64,000 nt of DNA from JAJPKK01 sp963702755 (GTDB lineage Bacteria > Pseudomonadota > Alphaproteobacteria > Rhizobiales > Xanthobacteraceae), in the NCBI GenBank assembly GCA_963702755.1, contig CAVPDZ010000006.1, forward strand, positions 186,001-250,000, in the 5' to 3' direction. This document shows, one piece after another, positions 58,656-64,000 of this stretch. The translations under genes were made by a program, and so were the position numbers. Every line of letters starts with the position of its first letter. Positions within the stretch are counted from its first letter, which is position 1. The notes beneath the pieces were generated by a model, which was given only the letters and a program-made list of their open reading frames with translations, was not told the DNA's origin and ran no database searches.

Positions 58656-59786
58656 ATGGCGAACGTATCTGAACCGCTCAATCCTGCGCTGCTCGGCTCT
58701 GTCGGTGTCCGAAGCGATCTCTGGGTTCGCATCCGCCGCGGGGCCGAATACATAGCGATCCCGTTGTTCGCGATCGCCGTGTCCTCGCTGCTGTTTTCGA
58801 TTTTCCTGCTGGCGCTCGGCAAATCGCCGATCGAGTTTTTCGAACTCGTGGAACGCGGTGGGTTTGGTACCGCGTTTTCGATCCAGAATACCTTGCAACG
58901 CTCCGCGCCGCTGATTTTGACCGCGCTTGCGGTCGCGATCCCGGCACGCATCGGCCTCATCATGATCGGCGGTGAAGGCGCGCTCGTGCTCGGCGGCTTC
59001 GTCTCGGCAATCGTCGCCATTCCGTTCGTCGTCGGCCACGCCTCACCGTGGATCACACTGATCGTGATGTGCGTGCTCGGCACGCTTACTGGCGCCGTCT
59101 GGTTCGGCATCGCCGGGTACCTGCGCTACGCGCGCGGTGTCAACGAAACGATCTCGTCGCTGCTCCTCTATTACATTGGCATCGCGATCATGAACTTCTT
59201 TGTCGAAGGTTCGTTGCGCGATCTCACCAATCCGAACAAGCCGTCGACCATGCCGATCGGTGAGGACTACATGGTCGGCAAGATTCCCGGCACTGACATC
59301 CAATGGGGGCTCGCGGCCGGCATCATCGTCGCCATCTTGCTCTATATCCTGATGTCCCGCACGACCTTTGGGTTTGCGGTGCGGATAACCGGTGGCAACC
59401 CTCGGGCAGCGCTGGCGCAAGGCCTGCCGGTCGGCAAGCTCATCGTCCTTTGCACGATGATCGCGGGCGCCTGCGCGGGTCTTGCGGGCTTCTACGAAGT
59501 CGCCGCGATCCAGGGGCGCGCCAACGCGTCGCTTGCGGCGGGCTACGGCTTCACCGGCATTCTGATCGCGTTTCTCGCGCGCCAAAATCCGCTGGCGATC
59601 ATTCCGATCGCTATCATGTTCGGCGGTATCGTTGCCTCCGGCGGGCTCGTACAGCGGCGCATGGATCTGCCCGATGCGACCGTGCTGGTGCTGCAGGGTC
59701 TCGTCTTCCTGGTGCTGTTGATCTCGGAAACGCTCTATGGGCGCTTCAAGATCTTCCAGGTCGGCGGCACTGTCGATCGCACGTGA
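58656..59786 (+). CDS. ABC transporter permease (BMP-type importer, subunit 1)
   Basis: 376-residue membrane protein of the branched-chain-amino-acid/nucleoside permease type. Hydrophobic helices begin at AIPLFAIAVSSLLFSIFLLA; the conserved PLILTALAVAIPARIGLIMI then GGEGALVLGGFVSAI and the cytoplasmic coupling segment TFGFAVRITGGNPRAALAQG are visible. Forms a heterodimer with the next gene's product. The gap to the second permease is 10 bases. Confidence 0.9.
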   Translation: MANVSEPLNPALLGSVGVRSDLWVRIRRGAEYIAIPLFAIAVSSLLFSIFLLALGKSPIEFFELVERGGFGTAFSIQNTLQRSAPLILTALAVAIPARIGLIMIGGEGALVLGGFVSAIVAIPFVVGHASPWITLIVMCVLGTLTGAVWFGIAGYLRYARGVNETISSLLLYYIGIAIMNFFVEGSLRDLTNPNKPSTMPIGEDYMVGKIPGTDIQWGLAAGIIVAILLYILMSRTTFGFAVRITGGNPRAALAQGLPVGKLIVLCTMIAGACAGLAGFYEVAAIQGRANASLAAGYGFTGILIAFLARQNPLAIIPIAIMFGGIVASGGLVQRRMDLPDATVLVLQGLVFLVLLISETLYGRFKIFQVGGTVDRT

Positions 59787-59796
59787 GGCCCCGGCG

Positions 59797-60723
59797 ATGA
59801 CCGACAATCCCTTTGTCATCGTCCTGTTCGCCATCATCGGCGGCGCGTTGCGCGTATCGACGCCGTTCATGTTCGTCGCGCTCGGCGAATGCCTGACGGA
59901 AAAATCCGGCCGGGTGAATCTCGGCCTCGAAGGCACGCTGGTGCTTGGGGCGATGACGGCCTACGCCACCTCGTATCACACCGGCTCGCCGTGGCTCGGC
60001 GTGCTCGCGGCCGGCGGCGCCGGCATCTGCCTCGGCGCCATCCACGGCTATGTCTGCAAGTTGCCGAAGGTCAACGACATCGCGATCGGCATCGCCATGA
60101 TGCTGTTCGGGACCGGCATCGCGTTCTTCTTCGGCAAGGCCTACATCCAGCCCTCAGCCCCACGGCTGAGCGCGATGTTCTCGATCGGCGATTTATTCGG
60201 CGCCAATCAGCAGATCACGACCGCGCTGCAGATCAACGGCCTCCTCATCGTCGGCGTGATCGTCGCCATCGTCATGACCTGGGCCTTCGCCAACACCAAG
60301 TGGGGCCTGATCGTGCGCATGACCGGCGACAGCGCCGCGTCCGCCCGCGCCATGGGCGTCTCGGTCGATATGGTGCGCTTCATCTCGACCTCGATCGGCG
60401 GGTTCCTCGCGGGCGTCGGCGGCGCCTTTCTCTCGCTCTATTACCCCGGCTCGTGGAACCAGGGTCTGTCGTCGGGTCAGGGCCTGATGGCGGTGGCGCT
60501 GGTCATCTTTGCGCGATGGAAGCCGATGCAATGCGTCGTCGCCGCGCTGCTGTTCGGCGCGGCCGGCGCCATCGGCCCCGCGCTGCAATCGATCGGCATC
60601 ACCCAGGGCTACTACTTCTTCAACGCCGCGCCCTACATCCTCACGCTCCTGATCATGATCATGTCCGCGGGATCGAAGCAGGCGATGCGCGAGGTGCCGG
60701 GCGAATTGAGCATCACCAAGTGA
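59797..60723 (+). CDS. ABC transporter permease (BMP-type importer, subunit 2)
   Basis: 308 residues from ATG 59797 (MTDNPFVIVLFAIIGGALRV). Typical features: PFMFVALGECLTEKSGRVNL, GLEGTLVLGAMTAYA, coupling segment KWGLIVRMTGDSAASARAMG and GSWNQGLSSGQGLMAVALVI (the GxGxxAVAL motif of this permease class). Partner of the preceding permease. Followed after 13 bases by the formamidase gene, showing that enzyme genes are embedded in the transporter operon. Confidence 0.9.
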   Translation: MTDNPFVIVLFAIIGGALRVSTPFMFVALGECLTEKSGRVNLGLEGTLVLGAMTAYATSYHTGSPWLGVLAAGGAGICLGAIHGYVCKLPKVNDIAIGIAMMLFGTGIAFFFGKAYIQPSAPRLSAMFSIGDLFGANQQITTALQINGLLIVGVIVAIVMTWAFANTKWGLIVRMTGDSAASARAMGVSVDMVRFISTSIGGFLAGVGGAFLSLYYPGSWNQGLSSGQGLMAVALVIFARWKPMQCVVAALLFGAAGAIGPALQSIGITQGYYFFNAAPYILTLLIMIMSAGSKQAMREVPGELSITK

Positions 60724-60736
60724 TGAGGGCGAGCGC

Positions 60737-61753
60737 ATGAGCGGTCTCGGTGGATTGAACAAGACGCCGAACGGCGTCGTCATCGGCCTCGTCCAGCTTC
60801 AGCTTCCGGTGGTGGCGACACCGGAGGACTTGGCGCGCCAGACCCGGCGGATCGTCGACATGGTCGGCAAAGCGCGGCGCAACATGCCGACCATGGACCT
60901 TGTCGTATTCCCCGAATACGCCCTCCATGGCCTTTCGATGGACACCAACCCGGCGATCATGTGCTCGCTCGACGGGCCGGAGGTCACGGCGTTCCGGCAA
61001 GCCTGCCTCGACAACAAGATCTGGGGTTGTTTCTCCATCATGGAGCAGAACCCCGGTGCCAACCCGTTCAACTCCGGCCTCATCATCGACGACGTCGGCG
61101 CGATCAAGCTCTACTATCGCAAGATGCATCCGTGGGTGCCGGTCGAGCCGTGGGAGCCGGGCGACATCGGCATTCCCGTCATCACCGGGCCACGCGGCGC
61201 GAAGATCGGCCTCATCATCTGCCACGACGGCATGTTCCCCGAGATGGCACGCGAATGCGCCTACAAGGGGGCGGAGATCATGATCCGCACCGCGGGCTAC
61301 ACGGCGCCGATCCGCGACGCCTGGCGCTTCACCAACCAGTCGAATGCGTTCTGCAATCTGATGGTCACCGCCAACGTCTGCATGTGCGGTTCGGACGGCA
61401 CGTTCAATTCCATGGGCGAGGGCATGATCGTCAATTTCGACGGCACCATCCTTGCCCATGGCACCGGCGGCCGTCCCGACGAGATCATCACCGCGGAAGT
61501 GCGGCCTGACCTCGTGCGCGAGGCGCGGGCGCACTGGTCGGTCGAAAACAACATCTATCAGTTCGGCCATCGCGGCTTTACCGCCGTCGCGGGCGGCGCC
61601 GGCGATTGCCCCTACACCTACATGCAGGACCTCGTCGCCGGACGTTACCGCCTGCCGTGGGAAGACACGGTGCAGTCCGTCGACGGGACGTCATGTGGAT
61701 TCGCGAGGCCGGTGCGCCGCTACGGCGAACGCCTCGACCGCGCCGCGGAGTGA
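60737..61753 (+). CDS. amiF: Formamidase (AmiF-type, nitrilase superfamily)
   Basis: 338-residue cytoplasmic hydrolase, formamide to formate and ammonia (EC 3.5.1.49) if the family assignment holds. N-terminal GGLNKTPNGVVIGLVQLQLP; catalytic triad Glu60 (MDLVVFPEYALHGLSMD), Lys129 (IKLYYRKMHPWVPVEPWEPG) and Cys162 (KIGLIICHDGMFPEMARE). The residues sit four positions before those of Helicobacter pylori AmiF, consistent with direct homology; RTAGYTAPIRDAW and ENNIYQFGHRGF are further family features. Other short amides may be the real substrate given the neighbours. Confidence 0.87.
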   Translation: MSGLGGLNKTPNGVVIGLVQLQLPVVATPEDLARQTRRIVDMVGKARRNMPTMDLVVFPEYALHGLSMDTNPAIMCSLDGPEVTAFRQACLDNKIWGCFSIMEQNPGANPFNSGLIIDDVGAIKLYYRKMHPWVPVEPWEPGDIGIPVITGPRGAKIGLIICHDGMFPEMARECAYKGAEIMIRTAGYTAPIRDAWRFTNQSNAFCNLMVTANVCMCGSDGTFNSMGEGMIVNFDGTILAHGTGGRPDEIITAEVRPDLVREARAHWSVENNIYQFGHRGFTAVAGGAGDCPYTYMQDLVAGRYRLPWEDTVQSVDGTSCGFARPVRRYGERLDRAAE

Positions 61754-61767
61754 CCAGCGGAGTTACC

Positions 61768-62441
61768 ATGAGCACGATTCCGGCCGATCCCTATCCGTGG
61801 CCGTTCGATGGCGATCTGACGCCGCAGAACACCGCGCTGATCATCATCGACATGCAGACCGACTTCTGCGGCAAGGGCGGGTATGTCGACAAGATGGGCT
61901 ATGACCTGTCGCTCACCCGCGCCCCGATCGAACCGATCCGCTCGGTGCTCGCGAAAGCGAGGGCAGGGGGCTATCACGTCTTCCATACGCGGGAAGGCCA
62001 TCGTCCGGATCTGAGCGACTTGCCGGACAACAAGCGCTGGCGCTCGCGGCGGATCGGCGCTGGCATCGGCGATCCCGGGCCGTGCGGCCGCATCCTGGTG
62101 CGTGGCGAGGCCGGATGGGACATAATCCCCGACCTCTATCCGGAGCCTGGCGAGCCGATCATCGACAAGCCGGGCAAGGGCTCATTCTGCGCCACCGACC
62201 TTGAGCTGATGCTGCGCACGCGCGGTATCCGCAACATCATGCTGAGCGGCATCACCACCGACGTGTGCGTGCATACCACCATGCGCGAAGCCAACGACCG
62301 CGGCTTCGAGTGTCTGTTGCTGGAAGACTGCTGCGGCGCGACCGACCATTCCAATCATCTGGCGGCGATTGCCATGGTGAAAATGCAGGGCGGCGTCTTC
62401 GGCGCCGTCGCCACCTCAAAAGCATGCGTGGAGAATCTGCC

Positions 62442-62445
<4 letters not shown>
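61768..62445 (+). CDS. Cysteine hydrolase of the isochorismatase family, biuret hydrolase-like
   Basis: 225 residues from ATG 61768. Begins DPYPWPFDGDLTPQNTALII, then IIDMQTDFCGKGGYVDKMGY. The Asp-Lys-Cys triad is Asp28, Lys134 (IIDKPGKGSFCATDLEL) and Cys167 (GITTDVCVHTTMREANDRGF). From memory of rhizobial biuret hydrolase (BiuH), the DKMGYDLSL, NKRWRSRRIGAGIGDPGPCG and GWDIIPDLYP segments are nearly identical in pattern, so a biuret or triuret hydrolase role is likely; ureidoacrylate amidohydrolase (RutB) is the main alternative. Its stop overlaps the GTG of the ATPase gene. Confidence 0.82.
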
Positions 62446-63992
<1,547 letters not shown>

Positions 63993-64000
63993 TGCCTGAT

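Overview
The window is high-GC, densely packed alphaproteobacterial chromosome. It looks like a member of the Hyphomicrobiales close to Bradyrhizobiaceae/Xanthobacteraceae. The support is the split 14-gene nuo order with accessory genes inserted, the run nuoN-birA-rnj-mce-DUF1467, the sdhE-mfd pair, and intergenic palindromic repeats of types common in that group. I see no phage, insertion sequence, CRISPR array, rRNA or tRNA.

Layout. 0-2.3 kb: start of an RND efflux operon read leftward, with an FNR/FixK-like box upstream, then a small membrane protein. 2.6-13.2 kb: DegP/MucD-type protease, SPW-repeat protein, a molybdenum hydroxylase large subunit without its partner subunits, a beta-barrel protein, a UbiD-family decarboxylase, a tartrate/D-malate-type dehydrogenase, and an NHL-repeat secreted protein. 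13.4-19.6 kb (minus strand): MMPL/RND exporter, alpha/beta hydrolase, and a TPR protein with two glycosyltransferase-like halves. 19.9-35.5 kb: respiratory complex I, nuoA-N, interrupted by a Uma2-type nuclease gene, a small membrane protein gene and several palindromic repeats. 35.6-38.8 kb: birA, RNase J, methylmalonyl-CoA epimerase, DUF1467. 38.8-41.3 kb: lipocalin-like protein, Bug-type binding protein, and three tandem paralogous small secreted proteins. 41.5-47.5 kb: sdhE, mfd, and a GYF-domain membrane protein. 47.6-48.9 kb: two HupE/UreJ-like genes. 49.0-51.8 kb: a possible partner-switching module made of an RsbW-like ATPase, an NCS2 permease with an RsbW-like C-terminal tail, and a STAS protein. 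51.9-57.3 kb: FMN-binding protein, amidase, FrnE-like protein, degenerate GGDEF protein, 2OG-Fe(II) oxygenase. 57.4-64 kb: a BMP-type ABC importer operon enclosing a formamidase and a biuret-hydrolase-like enzyme, probably for amide or ureide nitrogen scavenging.

Sequence quality. Many otherwise well-conserved genes are broken by single-base frameshifts. I infer about 35 extra bases and 3 missing bases. About 20 of the extra bases lie in nuoG alone and nearly all the rest of the dense cluster lies in nuoE-nuoI, while long genes such as mfd (3.5 kb) are clean. This looks like uncorrected insertion-biased sequencing error in a local stretch rather than gene decay. Frameshifted genes are therefore listed as single CDS features with the break noted. 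The most interesting biology is the permease-linked partner-switching module, the overlapping ATGA start/stop ladder before mfd, the paralogous DPWG secreted proteins, and the nuclease gene inside the nuo operon.
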